64,000 nt of DNA from Prevotella sp. GTDB taxonomy: Bacteria > Bacteroidota > Bacteroidia > Bacteroidales > Bacteroidaceae. Below, piece after piece: positions 11,177 through 20,822 of the stretch (the first letter of the stretch is position 1; every line of letters begins with the position of its first letter). Under the pieces are notes generated by a model that was not told the DNA's origin, made no database searches, and saw only the letters and a list, made by a program, of their open reading frames with translations. Position numbers and translations under genes: made by a program. Location of the stretch: the NCBI GenBank assembly GCA_016285075.1, contig JAEEQB010000011.1, forward strand, positions 29,390 through 93,389, read 5' to 3'.

Positions 11177-12852
11177 GACAGCCCTTCGATCTCTCCGTTG
11201 ACGATGGTGATACGTTCTGCCTGCGGACTCTTGGGTAATCCCGGCATACGGAGCATGTCGCCGGCAATAACCACAATCATCTCACTGCCGCAGTTGAGCA
11301 TAACATCACGAATACGGATGTTGAAACCCTCGGGAGAACCGTAACGGGTGGAATCGGCCGTAAATGAGAACTGTGTCTTGGCGATGCAGACGGGATAGTG
11401 GGCAATGGCACCATCGTCGTCGGTAAAGATGGCACGCAGGGCCTCCAGCTTCCGCTTCGCTGTTTTACTGTATTCAACTGCCGAGGCTCCGTAAATGCTC
11501 TTGCAAACCTTTTCTATCTTGTTTTCCAAGGTGTCAGCCTCCTTATAGGTAAAGTGGATTGGCAACGGTTGCTGTCTCTCGATGGTGTCGATGACGGTTT
11601 GGGCCAGTTCCGTTGCACCCTCTCCACCACGGAGGAAGGCCTCGTTGACGGCAAAGCCCACTCCCCAGTCCTCGCAGTTTTTGCGAACAATATCTATTTC
11701 CTCTTCCAAGTCGGTGTCATGACGATTGAGGGTGACAACGACGGGCTGGCCAAAACCCTGCATGTTGCGGATATGGCGGTTGAGATTCTTCAGACCCTCT
11801 GTCAGCCCCTGGGCGTTGGGCTCCTTGATATGATCAAGGTCTACACCACCGTGCATCTTCAATCCTTGTGTGGTGGCGACGATGACCACCAATCGGGGCT
11901 GAAGCCCAGTTTTTCGGCACTTGATGTCGAAGAACTTCTCAGCTCCCAAGTCTGCGCCAAAGCCAGCTTCAGTTACCACGTAGTCGCAGAAGGTCATGGC
12001 CATTTTGGTGGCAAGCACGCTGGAACAGCCGTGAGCGATGTTGGCAAATGGACCACCATGGATGAAAGCGGGGGTGTGCTCCGTTGTCTGTACGAGGTTG
12101 GGGTTGAGGGCATCTCTTAGCAGGACGGTGATGGCACCTGCTACCCCAAGGTCTTTCACTCTGAATGGCTTGCCATCGGCGGTAATGCCCAGGACAATGT
12201 TCTCGATGCGACGTTGCAAGTCGTCCTCGCTGGTGGCAAGACAGAGGATAGCCATCAGTTCCGAAGCGGGTGTAATCTCGAAACCTGTTTCAGAAACCAC
12301 GCCATCGCCGCGAAGTCCGGTGACCACATTGCGCAGGGCACGGTCATTCACGTCAAGGACCCGCTTCCAGAAGATTTCCCGCAAAGAGAAGCCCTCCTTG
12401 CGGTGCTGATAGATATAATTGTCGAGCAGTGCACTAATGGTGTTGTGGGCCGAAGTCACCGCATGGAAGTCACCAGTAAAGTGCAGATTGATCTTCTCCA
12501 TTGGCAGCACCTGAGCATATCCACCTCCGGCTGCTCCGCCCTTCATTCCAAAACAAGGACCGAGGGACGGCTCGCGCAAGGCTACTGCAGCACACTTGCC
12601 GAGTTTGTTCAGACCTAATGTCAGGCCAATGCTGACAGTGGTTTTTCCAATACCTGCTTTTGTCGGACTGATGGCGGTGACAAGGATAAGGCGGCTCTGT
12701 CTTACCTTCTCTTCGTCTATCAGGCGAATAGGTACTTTGGCCATATAGCGGCCGTAAGGCTCTATTTCTTCTGGCGCTATGCCGATACGCGATGCAATCT
12801 CGTTGATGTGGTCAAGCTGACACTCCCGAGCTATTTGTATGTCTGTTTTCAT
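11173..12852 (-). CDS. fhs: Formate--tetrahydrofolate ligase
   Basis: It converts formate, ATP and tetrahydrofolate to 10-formyl-THF in cytosolic one-carbon metabolism. The 559 residues match the usual family length. The nucleotide-binding loop reads [15 protein letters not shown], and is followed by the family hallmarks [33 protein letters not shown] and the later [11 protein letters not shown]. The loop has Ile where many homologues have Glu (AGEGKTT); as I recall, AGIGKTT is common in Bacteroidetes. It is transcribed alone from a promoter 25 bases upstream and converges with the thioredoxin-like gene, overlapping at the stop codons. Confidence 0.96.
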   Translation of the reverse strand: MKTDIQIARECQLDHINEIASRIGIAPEEIEPYGRYMAKVPIRLIDEEKVRQSRLILVTAISPTKAGIGKTTVSIGLTLGLNKLGKCAAVALREPSLGPCFGMKGGAAGGGYAQVLPMEKINLHFTGDFHAVTSAHNTISALLDNYIYQHRKEGFSLREIFWKRVLDVNDRALRNVVTGLRGDGVVSETGFEITPASELMAILCLATSEDDLQRRIENIVLGITADGKPFRVKDLGVAGAITVLLRDALNPNLVQTTEHTPAFIHGGPFANIAHGCSSVLATKMAMTFCDYVVTEAGFGADLGAEKFFDIKCRKTGLQPRLVVIVATTQGLKMHGGVDLDHIKEPNAQGLTEGLKNLNRHIRNMQGFGQPVVVTLNRHDTDLEEEIDIVRKNCEDWGVGFAVNEAFLRGGEGATELAQTVIDTIERQQPLPIHFTYKEADTLENKIEKVCKSIYGASAVEYSKTAKRKLEALRAIFTDDDGAIAHYPVCIAKTQFSFTADSTRYGSPEGFNIRIRDVMLNCGSEMIVVIAGDMLRMPGLPKSPQAERITIVNGEIEGLS

Positions 12853-12876
12853 CTTTTATGATTAGTTAGCGGTGTG

Positions 12877-12884
12877 CAAAGGTA
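12877..12884 (-). promoter_or_regulatory. fhs promoter, -7 box
   Basis: On the minus strand the box reads TACCTTTG, a perfect Bacteroidetes -7 element (TAnnTTTG), about 25 bases before the fhs ATG. The leader is therefore short. Confidence 0.7.
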
Positions 12885-12990
12885 GGGATTTATTTCCTAT
12901 TTACCAAAAAATACGCTCAAAATGCCTTGCGAAAACAGTTTTGCGATTGAAAATATAGGTAAAAACTTGGTCGTTTACCGAAAAAAGGGT

Positions 12991-12998
12991 AACTTTGC
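12991..12998 (+). promoter_or_regulatory. Promoter of the DUF3467 gene, -7 box
   Basis: TAACTTTG matches the Bacteroidetes -7 element. A TTGG at about 12968 sits at the right distance for the -33 element. The predicted leader is about 80 bases, AT-rich, with no strong hairpin. Confidence 0.65.
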
Positions 12999-13085
12999 AG
13001 CGTCCAAGTAGAGGCTACGCCAACTACTGTAAATCGGACAAATATCTTTTAATTATATAGAAGAGGAACAATAAAGAAAGTGACT

Positions 13086-13403
13086 ATGAACGAGAAAGAC
13101 AACAATCAACAGGGACTGCAGATAGAACTGACGCCCGATGTGGCACAGGGCGAGTATGCCAATTTTGCCATTATTACCCATTCTTCCAGCGACTTCGTGA
13201 TTGATTTCGCGCGTGTACTCCCCGGTCTTCCCAAAGCACAGGTGAAGAGCCGCATCCTCCTGGCCCCAGAACATGCAAAACGGCTTATGCTGGCATTGCA
13301 GGAAAACATCGGACGCTACGAACGTATATATGGTACCATCAAGATTCCCAAGCAGGATCCCGGCATGATTGCACCCTTCAATGCGACGAAAGGCGAAGCC
13401 TGA
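13086..13403 (+). CDS. DUF3467 family protein
   Basis: This is a small cytosolic protein of about 105 residues, common in Bacteroidetes. The core IELTPDVAQGEYANFAIITHSSSDFVIDFARVLPGLPKAQVKSRILLAPEHAKRLMLAL matches DUF3467, whose biochemical function is unknown. I chose the ATG at 13086; a GTG two codons earlier (13080) is possible but less likely. It precedes the ribosomal str operon but is separated from it by a terminator and a new promoter, so it is probably monocistronic. Confidence 0.85.
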   Translation: MNEKDNNQQGLQIELTPDVAQGEYANFAIITHSSSDFVIDFARVLPGLPKAQVKSRILLAPEHAKRLMLALQENIGRYERIYGTIKIPKQDPGMIAPFNATKGEA

Positions 13404-13531
13404 TGATTATTTTATGTTCATACGTACATATTTTATATATACACCACAATTCGTATTATAGAAAGAGTATGACGGAGAACCGCAAGGGGTGTTAATGATA
13501 TTTAATACAGTTATATTTTGTTAATTATGAT

Positions 13532-13558
13532 AAAGGAGAAGTTTATTTCTCCTTTTTT
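13532..13558 (+). terminator. Rho-independent terminator after the DUF3467 gene
   Basis: A 9-bp perfect stem (AAAGGAGAA / TTCTCCTTT) with a six-base loop runs directly into a T tract. It separates the DUF3467 gene from the str operon. Confidence 0.8.
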
Positions 13559-13584
13559 AATTAGGTAGATTCGAAAAATAGTTG

Positions 13585-13592
13585 TACCTTTG
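13585..13592 (+). promoter_or_regulatory. str operon (rpsL-rpsG-fusA) promoter, -7 box
   Basis: TACCTTTG is a perfect -7 element about 95 bases before the rpsL start. The AT-rich leader contains a small GC-containing segment just after the start site but no recognised ribosomal-protein binding structure. Confidence 0.7.
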
Positions 13593-13687
13593 CAGCCCGA
13601 ATCGCCTTTTTATGGGCGTACTATTACGTAAATAGCTGAATATAAACAAAATAATATATAAACAAATAATTAAAAAGTAAAAGTATT

Positions 13688-14068
13688 ATGCCTACAATTT
13701 CACAATTGGTAAGAAAAGGCAGAAAGGTAATCGTAGACAAGAGCAAGTCTCCCGCATTGGACAATTGTCCTCAGCGTCGCGGTGTGTGCGTGCGTGTGTA
13801 TACGACAACCCCGAAGAAGCCTAATTCGGCTATGCGTAAGGTAGCCCGTGTTCGTCTGACTAATCAGAAGGAAGTTAACTCGTACATCCCCGGTGAGGGT
13901 CACAACCTGCAGGAGCACAGCATCGTGCTGGTGCGCGGTGGTCGTGTGAAGGACTTACCCGGTGTGCGCTATCACATCGTTCGCGGCACACTTGATACCG
14001 CCGGTGTGGCTAACCGCCTGCAGCGCCGCTCCAAGTACGGAGCTAAGCGTCCGAAGCAGAAGAAGTAA
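13688..14068 (+). CDS. rpsL: 30S ribosomal protein S12
   Basis: This is a component of the ribosomal decoding site. The 126 residues match bacterial S12 throughout: [11 protein letters not shown] at the start, [18 protein letters not shown] with the Lys residues where streptomycin-resistance changes map, [10 protein letters not shown], and the lysine-rich tail. The Lys at the classical position 43 equivalent (PKKPNS) is wild type. It is the first gene of the rpsL-rpsG-fusA operon. Confidence 0.98.
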   Translation: MPTISQLVRKGRKVIVDKSKSPALDNCPQRRGVCVRVYTTTPKKPNSAMRKVARVRLTNQKEVNSYIPGEGHNLQEHSIVLVRGGRVKDLPGVRYHIVRGTLDTAGVANRLQRRSKYGAKRPKQKK

Positions 14069-14316
14069 GCCTGAGCTGGTGAGTTGATGGGTTTTTGAGT
14101 TTATGGGTTGGCTCGGAGAGGAGCGTCGCTCAAGACCAAAAACTCACAGGAAAAGAGACTCATAAGCTCAAAGACTTTAAAACTCAGAAACTCAAAAGTA
14201 AAAAATCCCCGTTTTGCTGGAGATATGTTATAAAGGTTGAGTAAATGTCCAAGCGTAGGACGTTGAAGAACAAAACAAACAGCCCCCAAGCAGAATTAAA
14301 TTCATTCAAAGAAAAA
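14069..14316 (+). other. Long rpsL-rpsG spacer rich in GAGTT/AACTC words
   Basis: No gene is seen here. Five-base words GAGTT and CTCAA/AACTC recur many times in both orientations (for example GTGAGTT near 14079 against AACTCAC near 14145), allowing several alternative weak hairpins. I see no T-rich terminator or new TAnnTTTG promoter. It could affect the S12:S7 expression ratio, or be neutral intergenic repeat. Confidence 0.4.
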
Positions 14317-14793
14317 ATGAGAAAAGCAAAACCAAAGAAGCGTGTGATCCTGCCGGATCCAGTGTTTAACGACAAGAAGGTGTCGAAGTTTGTGAATCAT
14401 CTGATGTACGATGGAAAGAAGTCCATCTCGTACGAGATATTCTACAATGCTCTTGAAGTAGTCAAGAACAAGATGAAGGACCAGGAGAAGTCTGCCCTTG
14501 AGATTTGGAAGCAGGCCCTGGACAACATCACTCCACAGGTGGAGGTGAAGAGCCGCCGTATCGGTGGTGCTACCTTCCAGGTTCCTACTGAAATCCGTCC
14601 TGACCGTAAGGAGTCGGTTTCTATGAAGAACATGATCAGCTATGCCCGCAAGCGTAGTGGAAAGTCAATGGCTGACAAGCTGGCTGCAGAGATCATGGAT
14701 GCCTTCAACAATCAGGGAGGTGCCTTCAAACGTAAGGAGGACATGCACCGTATGGCTGAGGCTAACCGTGCATTTGCTCACTTCCGCTTCTAA
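14317..14793 (+). CDS. rpsG: 30S ribosomal protein S7
   Basis: S7 nucleates assembly of the 30S head. The ATG at 14317 gives [15 protein letters not shown] and 158 residues, the normal length; a longer upstream reading frame is open from 14245 but has no S7 similarity. Hallmarks include [12 protein letters not shown], the [18 protein letters not shown] block and AFAHFRF at the end. The gap from rpsL is 248 bases, unusually long for this operon, and is filled with iterated GAGTT/AACTC words. Confidence 0.97.
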   Translation: MRKAKPKKRVILPDPVFNDKKVSKFVNHLMYDGKKSISYEIFYNALEVVKNKMKDQEKSALEIWKQALDNITPQVEVKSRRIGGATFQVPTEIRPDRKESVSMKNMISYARKRSGKSMADKLAAEIMDAFNNQGGAFKRKEDMHRMAEANRAFAHFRF

Positions 14794-14835
14794 TAAAATA
14801 GGTTATAAGGTAAAAAGTAAAAAGGATAAAGGAAA

Positions 14836-16965
14836 ATGGCAAACCGCGATTTACATTTGACCCGCAATATTGGTATTATGGCTCACATCGATGCCGGTAA
14901 AACCACCACGTCTGAGCGTATCCTGTTCTACACAGGTAAGACGCACAAGATCGGTGAGGTGCACGATGGTGCTGCCACTATGGACTGGATGGCCCAAGAG
15001 CAGGAGCGTGGTATCACGATTACCTCTGCTGCCACCACCTGTAACTGGAACTACAACGGAAAGCAGTTCAAGATTAACTTGATCGATACTCCGGGACACG
15101 TGGACTTCACCGCCGAGGTAGAACGTTCATTACGTGTGCTCGACGGAGCTGTTGCTACTTATTCTGCTGCCGATGGTGTTCAGCCCCAGTCTGAGACCGT
15201 CTGGCGCCAGGCCGATAAGTACAACGTTCCCCGTATCGGTTATGTAAACAAAATGGACCGTTCCGGTGCTGACTTCTTCGAGACTGTTCAGCAGATGAAG
15301 GACATCCTCGGTGCCAACCCCGTTGTCATTCAGGTACCCATCGGTGCTGAAGAGAACTTCAAGGGTGTGGTAGACCTCATCAAGATGAAGGCTATCCTGT
15401 GGCACGATGAGACCATGGGTGCAGAGTATGACATAGAGAACATCCCCGCTGACCTGGCTGACGAGTGCGACGAGTGGCGCAACAAACTGCTCGAAGCTGC
15501 TGCTGAGTACGACGAGGCTCTGCTGGAGAAGTATTTCGACGATCCCAACTCAATTACTGAGGAGGAGATCATCGCTGCTATCCGCAAGGGTACCATCTCG
15601 ATGTCCTGCACACCTATGATTTGCGGATCTTCTTATAAGAACAAAGGTGTACAGCCTCTGCTCGACTATGTCTGCGCCTTCCTGCCCGCTCCTGTTGATG
15701 TGGAGACTGTGATGGGTACTAACCCCAACACTGATGAGGAAGAGGGCCGCAAGCCCAGCGAGACCGAGCCGACAGCCGCTCTTGCCTTCAAGATTGCCAC
15801 TGATCCCTATATGGGCCGTCTGGTATTCTTCCGCGTCTACTCCGGTAGCGTGAAGGCTGGTTCTTACGTCTACAATCCCCGCTCGGGTAAGAAGGAACGT
15901 ATCAGCCGTCTGTTCCAGATGAACTCTAACAAGGAAATTCCCATGGAGTCCATCGACGCTGGAGATATCGGCGCTGGCGTAGGTTTCAAGGATATCCGTA
16001 CGGGTGACACTCTCTGCGACGAGGAGAAGCCCATCGTGCTGGAGTCCATGACCTTCCCCGACACTGTGATTTCTATCGCCGTAGAACCTAAGTCACAGGC
16101 TGACGTTGCCAAACTGGACAACGGTCTGGCCAAGCTGGCAGAGGAAGACCCCACATTCACCGTACGCACCGACGAGCAGAGTGGTCAGACCATTATCTCG
16201 GGTATGGGTGAGCTCCACCTCGACATCATCATCGACCGTCTGAAGCGTGAGTTCAAGGTTGAGTGTAACCAGGGTAAGCCCCAGGTGAACTACAAGGAGG
16301 CTATCACCAAGACCGTCATGAACTATCGTGAGGTCTACAAGAAGCAGTCTGGTGGTCGCGGTAAGTTCGCTGACATCATCGTTAACGTTGGTCCTGTGGA
16401 CGACGATTGGGATATCAAGGAGAATGGTGGTCTGCAGTTCGTCAACGAGGTGAAGGGCGGAAACATTCCCAAGGAGTTTATCCCCTCTATCCAGAAGGGC
16501 TTCGAGGCAGCTATGAAGAATGGTATCCTCGGTGGCTATCCTGTTGACTCACTGAAGGTAGTCGTAGTGGATGGTTCATTCCACCCCGTTGACTCCGACC
16601 AGCTGTCGTTCGAAATTGCTGCCCAGATGGCCTACAAGGCAGTCTGCGCTCAGGCTAAGCCCGTACTGATGGAGCCCATCATGAAACTCGAGGTGGTGAC
16701 ACCCGAGGAGAACATGGGTGATGTCATCGGCGACCTGAACAAGCGTCGTGGACAGGTAGAGGGTATGGACGAGGCTCGTAGCGGTGCCCGTGTCGTGAAG
16801 GCTCAGGTTCCCCTGTCCGAGATGTTCGGCTATGTCACCGCTCTGCGTACCATCACCTCCGGACGTGCTACCAGCTCTATGGAGTACGACCATCATGCAC
16901 CTATGTCTTCAGCTCTTGCTAAGGCTGTGCTTGAAGAGGTCAAGGGCCGCGCCGACCTGGTGTAA
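14836..16965 (+). CDS. fusA: Elongation factor G
   Basis: This translocation GTPase has 709 residues, the normal length. G1 is [14 protein letters not shown], the switch region [13 protein letters not shown]3 [13 protein letters not shown]4 [11 protein letters not shown], and the C-terminal domains end in [11 protein letters not shown]. It is the third and last gene of the str operon. In many Bacteroidetes I would expect rpsJ and the S10 ribosomal genes directly after fusA; here a terminator and a convergent gene follow. Confidence 0.98.
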   Translation: MANRDLHLTRNIGIMAHIDAGKTTTSERILFYTGKTHKIGEVHDGAATMDWMAQEQERGITITSAATTCNWNYNGKQFKINLIDTPGHVDFTAEVERSLRVLDGAVATYSAADGVQPQSETVWRQADKYNVPRIGYVNKMDRSGADFFETVQQMKDILGANPVVIQVPIGAEENFKGVVDLIKMKAILWHDETMGAEYDIENIPADLADECDEWRNKLLEAAAEYDEALLEKYFDDPNSITEEEIIAAIRKGTISMSCTPMICGSSYKNKGVQPLLDYVCAFLPAPVDVETVMGTNPNTDEEEGRKPSETEPTAALAFKIATDPYMGRLVFFRVYSGSVKAGSYVYNPRSGKKERISRLFQMNSNKEIPMESIDAGDIGAGVGFKDIRTGDTLCDEEKPIVLESMTFPDTVISIAVEPKSQADVAKLDNGLAKLAEEDPTFTVRTDEQSGQTIISGMGELHLDIIIDRLKREFKVECNQGKPQVNYKEAITKTVMNYREVYKKQSGGRGKFADIIVNVGPVDDDWDIKENGGLQFVNEVKGGNIPKEFIPSIQKGFEAAMKNGILGGYPVDSLKVVVVDGSFHPVDSDQLSFEIAAQMAYKAVCAQAKPVLMEPIMKLEVVTPEENMGDVIGDLNKRRGQVEGMDEARSGARVVKAQVPLSEMFGYVTALRTITSGRATSSMEYDHHAPMSSALAKAVLEEVKGRADLV

Positions 16966-17067
16966 TTCATCAATCGCTGTTACTGGGCAATAACTCTTTA
17001 GCAGCAGCTGAAAAGATCACTATCAAGGTAAAGCCATTCCTGATTGAATGACTTTCGAAAAAAATAG

Positions 17068-17099
17068 AAGAGGATGTGTCAACATAGGCACATCCTCTT
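17068..17099. terminator. Bidirectional terminator between fusA and the DUF4139 gene
   Basis: An 11-bp perfect stem (AAGAGGATGTG / CACATCCTCTT) with a 10-base loop has T-rich sequence on the plus side and, read on the minus strand, a run of T residues on the other. It serves both convergent genes. Confidence 0.85.
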
Positions 17100-17118
17100 T
17101 GTTTGTAATATAGGGTTT

Positions 17119-19026
17119 CTATTCTATGTGAAGACGCCTGTTCTTAGGATATTTCACCTTGTACTGCAACATCAGTTCACGTTGTTCGCCCGGCTGGAGT
17201 TGAAGCGGCCATCTGACAACACCTGTTTCCTTGTCACACTGGCCACCGCTCAGCTCTTCCATGCTGACCTCTATGCTCGAGTTCCTGGAAATGGGCATCT
17301 GGTCGTACACGGTGATACTAACGGCCTCCTGCCGCATGTTCTTTACGGTAAGGCGCCACGTCATCGTCTGTTCCTGGCTGCTGCCGAAGAAACGACGGAT
17401 GGAACGTTCATTGACCTTGGTACGCTGCACACGGATACTCTGGTCACGTCCTAATGAGAAGTGGAGCGTATCGCTGCTCACATTTGGATCGAGAATGCTC
17501 TTGCCCACAAACGAATTGTCGAAATAGACATTCGCCTCACCTTCCATCAGATTGAGTTTCTGCCAGTCGGTGGCGTCAGCCACGAGGAAGGACTCTTTGT
17601 CAATCTTCGGTATGCCCTGGTATTCGTAAGTGGCAGGCAGCTGATGTCGGGCCAGCTCTGTCGTTGTGGTCTTGCCACCGTCGGGCAGAGTCTGCAACTG
17701 TTTGATGTCGAACTCGAAACCGAACTGCGCCTGCTGCTGACTGACTGCGATGACCTCGCTCTCGTACATCTCCTCTTCCACGGCTGCATCAGGTTCGGCA
17801 ACCACAACCTCCTTTGCCTTCATCACGGTGGCATTGGCTCCCGTGCGGCGACTCCTCTTACCATAACCGACAACAGCCACCTCTTCCAGCGCAGCCTGGT
17901 CTTCCTTCATGCGGACGTTGAGCGTAGAACCTGGCGTAGCCGTGCGGGTCTGACTCTGATAGCCGATATAGGAGAACATAAGCTGACGATTACCTTGTGG
18001 CAAGGTGATGGAATAGTTGCCATCGATATCGGAAACAGTACCCAGACGCGTACCCTTCACCATGACAGATGCGCCAACCAGTGGTTCGCCATCCTCGGCC
18101 GACACAATCCTTCCGCTGATGGTACTGCCATCGGAATCGTAGTTATAAGTAGGTGCCGACAGGCCGTAGTCCAACCAATAGGTCTTCAACTGCGGTGCCA
18201 CATTAGAACGGTTAGGATTAGCCGACGAGAGGGTGACGGGTACGTTCTTCCATTCTTCCTTGGTATTCTGGAAGATGTTTGCCTTGTACGATAATTGCAA
18301 AGGTTCCTTGGTGCTGTTCGAACGTATGTCGTAGCTTGGATACCAACCGGCGTTCTTCACATAATAAGAGATGCTGAAATCGGCACGGCCAGCCTGCTTG
18401 GCCTCTACTTTCACGTCAATCTCTGTGATGCTCTTCAGCTTCAACTTGGCGATGGAATCGCACGAGTTCTGCTTACGTTTCAGTTCCTCATTGAGCTTCA
18501 GTAGCTGTTCATCCAGCTCCTGGCTGCGCTTTTTCACCGAAAGCACCTCTTGTGCATAGTAGTTATTCAGCTCCTTGATATTCGCCAAAGGTGTAGCCAC
18601 TGTCCGACCGGCCACAGAGCAGTTAGTCTTCACCAACTCCAACTGTGCAGATAGCATCTCCTGTTCATCCTTCACCTGCTTGATGCGGCGCTCCACAGCC
18701 CTCACGACATCCTCTGCCTCATGCAGTTTCCTCATCTGCACCGCAGAATCGGGATATGCTGTTCGCTGGCTCACGCCAAGTATCGTCAGGTGTCCCTTTG
18801 CCTTCACCTGCATGCTCTTTCTGTCCATAAAGGGAGACATGCCCGTAAAGGTCACCACCTGTTCTCCCGCTACCAGGCTGACGCTTTTCGAACGTTCCAC
18901 CTGAGCGCCATTAGTGAACACCGTTATCTTATCGATCGAAGCAGTCTGCTTGTCGACAACAGCCATTGCCATCGTTGCTGTCATCAGGCACATGGCAATC
19001 ATCATCATTATACGTTTCTTTTTCAT
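17119..19026 (-). CDS. DUF4139 / mucoidy-inhibitor (MuiA)-like exported protein with inserted CarboxypepD_reg domain
   Basis: A signal peptide (MKKKRIMMMIAMCLMTATMAMA) is followed by a DUF4140-like N-terminal domain, a coiled coil (about residues 95-190) and a C-terminal DUF4139 domain with IPKIDKESFLVADATDW and VYDQMPIS. In the middle (about residues 305-400) is a CarboxypepD_reg-like beta domain (GRIVSAEDGEPLVGASVMVKG... GNYSITLPQG). It is followed by ALEEVAVVGYGKRSR, which resembles the start of a SusC plug or TonB-box stretch. Function is not established; the name comes from an Azotobacter mucoidy regulator. Periplasmic or surface location is likely. Transcribed alone from a promoter 30 bases upstream. 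Confidence 0.8.
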   Translation of the reverse strand: MKKKRIMMMIAMCLMTATMAMAVVDKQTASIDKITVFTNGAQVERSKSVSLVAGEQVVTFTGMSPFMDRKSMQVKAKGHLTILGVSQRTAYPDSAVQMRKLHEAEDVVRAVERRIKQVKDEQEMLSAQLELVKTNCSVAGRTVATPLANIKELNNYYAQEVLSVKKRSQELDEQLLKLNEELKRKQNSCDSIAKLKLKSITEIDVKVEAKQAGRADFSISYYVKNAGWYPSYDIRSNSTKEPLQLSYKANIFQNTKEEWKNVPVTLSSANPNRSNVAPQLKTYWLDYGLSAPTYNYDSDGSTISGRIVSAEDGEPLVGASVMVKGTRLGTVSDIDGNYSITLPQGNRQLMFSYIGYQSQTRTATPGSTLNVRMKEDQAALEEVAVVGYGKRSRRTGANATVMKAKEVVVAEPDAAVEEEMYESEVIAVSQQQAQFGFEFDIKQLQTLPDGGKTTTTELARHQLPATYEYQGIPKIDKESFLVADATDWQKLNLMEGEANVYFDNSFVGKSILDPNVSSDTLHFSLGRDQSIRVQRTKVNERSIRRFFGSSQEQTMTWRLTVKNMRQEAVSITVYDQMPISRNSSIEVSMEELSGGQCDKETGVVRWPLQLQPGEQRELMLQYKVKYPKNRRLHIE

Positions 19027-19053
19027 AAGCTATCTGTCTTTTATTACATCATG

Positions 19054-19061
19054 CAAAAATA
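19054..19061 (-). promoter_or_regulatory. Promoter of the DUF4139 gene, -7 box
   Basis: On the minus strand TATTTTTG fits the TAnnTTTG element, about 30 bases before the ATG. Confidence 0.55.
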
Positions 19062-19177
19062 CAAACTATTTCTCGAACATCAAAATTATTTCCCTATTAT
19101 TTCGAAATCTCTTTTATAACAAGTAATCGCCTTTTTACGTTATATAGGTTAGGAAAAAGAAGCATTCGTTTGTCTCT

Positions 19178-19690
19178 ATGATAAAACGTAAGCAACGAAA
19201 GATGAATCAAAGTTCACTGGAAAAGCTGTTCCGACAACACCATGCCCGTCTTCTGGCTGAGGCTCGTTCCATGCTCTACGACGACGCCGAGGCACAAAAG
19301 ATTGCAGCCGTGTTCCTCGGCATTGTCTTCCTCTGCGGACTGGTGTTTGCTGCCATCCGGCTTGTGGCGACTGATCCTGCATTGGAGGTTGCAACTACTG
19401 ACACAGCCATTGAAACTATTGATAGCCCCTCGGAGGACGTAATGGGGACTGTCCGTTTCGACAACGTGCGCCTTGACAGTATTCTCTCCACCGTTGCTGC
19501 CCACTACGGTAAGACCGTCAGATTTTTTAACGACGAAGCCAAGGCCATGAAGTTCATCATGACGTGGAAACCTGATGCACCTCTTACCGACTTCATCGAC
19601 AGACTGAATATGTTCGATGGCATTAGGCTTTCAATACAACGCGACACCATCTTTGTTGAAATTACGGAAGGAAAGGAGGATAAGGAATGA
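19178..19690 (+). pseudogene. Chimeric ECF sigma N-terminus fused in frame to DUF4974 anti-sigma C-terminus
   Basis: Residues 9-40 (MNQSSLEKLFRQHHARLLAEAR ... DDAEAQ) read like region 2 of a Bacteroidetes ECF sigma factor, but the DVV.. continuation and all DNA-contacting parts are missing. At about residue 41 the sequence switches to KIAAVFLGIVFLCGLVFAA, the single membrane helix of small FecR-like anti-sigma proteins, and then a complete DUF4974 domain (VRFDNVRLDSIL ... LSIQRDTIFVE). Two neighbouring genes have been joined by an in-frame deletion. The product could still be made as a membrane-anchored DUF4974 protein with a sigma-like cytosolic tag, but should not act as a sigma factor. It overlaps the following receptor remnant by four bases. 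Confidence 0.65.
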
Positions 19691-20822
19691 AATACTTCTT
19701 GATAGTTCTCCTGTTGATCACTACATCGTCCATACTGGCACAAGTGTCCCATCACTTCCGCAACACTCCGCTCAACGAAGCCCTGCGCACCATCGAGCAG
19801 AGCCAGTCGGACTATTCCGTCGCCATCCTCTCTGACGGACTGAACGATTTGAGGTCACCCGCAACACCATGCCCATCAACATCTGGGATTGCTTTATCCA
19901 ATACACCACCATCAACCATAAGACTGGTAATGCCCAAAAACTGATTCTCCAGTACATCGCCACCTCATCGACACCCGATTTGCAGAACCTCGTCGACATG
20001 CGCGACGATACCGACCCGCTGAACATCCGTATAGGCAATCGTAGTCTGCGCAATGCCATTAACCATCAGTTCTCCTTCGGCCATCAATGGGGGAACGCCA
20101 ACCATAAAGAGAATAGTCATCATTACTGGCTCGGCTACACCATCATCCAAAATGCTCTCGCCATGGGCTACAGCTATGACCGTACTACGGGCATCCGCAC
20201 GTGGCAGGCCCACAACGTGAACGGCAACTGGAATGCCGATGCCAACTACAGATTCAATACCGCCATCGGCAAGAAGCATCCCCTACGCCTCAATGTCAGT
20301 CCGAGTATCAGTTATCAGCACAGCGCCGATCTGATTGACCAAGAGCGCAGTACTGTCAACACCCTCTCGTTCAACAACACGCTGAGCCTCTCCTACAAGC
20401 TTGGCAACCACTCGCTCAGTTTCAAGAATACCACCCTTTGGCAACGCTTCACCAGTCACCGCACAAATTTCAAGACGCAACAGCCCCTCACCCTCACCAA
20501 TAGTATGACTGCCCTGCTGAAACTCCCGTGGAAGATGGAACTCAATACCGACCTCAACCTCTACACCCGCACCGGCTATGCAGACGAAAACCTAAACACC
20601 ACCGACCTTGTCTGGAATGCCCGCCTCTCGCGACCCTTCTTCAAGGGCAACCTCCTCGTTGTTGTCGACGGCTTCGACATCCTCGGTCAGCTCAGCAACG
20701 TCACCCGCACCCTCAACGCCCAGGGACGCACCGAGACCTACACCAACGTCATGCCCCGCTATGCATTGTGCCACATCATCTACAGGCTGAACAGGCAACC
20801 GAAGAGTAAAGTTAGTAAATAG
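19687..20822 (+). pseudogene. TonB-dependent receptor remnant (STN domain joined out of frame to C-terminal barrel)
   Basis: The first frame starts with a signal peptide (MKYFLIVLLLITTSSILAQ) and the start of an STN domain (HHFRNTPLNEALRTIEQSQSDYSVAILSDGLND). At about 19848 the sequence jumps into another frame that encodes about 320 residues of an outer-membrane beta barrel (FEVTRNTMPINIW ... FDILGQLSNV ... MPRYALCHIIYRL). The plug and the first half of the barrel, several hundred residues, are missing and the junction is frameshifted. The intact ancestor would have been an OMP_b-brl_3/TonB receptor signalling to the adjacent sigma/anti-sigma pair. The product is almost certainly non-functional. 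Confidence 0.8.

Noticed and set aside
11398..12120. 240-codon plus-strand frame opposite fhs
   Set aside because: Mirror frame of the strongly conserved fhs sequence; no family resemblance or promoter.
17461..18294. 277-codon plus-strand frame opposite the DUF4139 gene
   Set aside because: Antisense to a gene with signal peptide and known domains.
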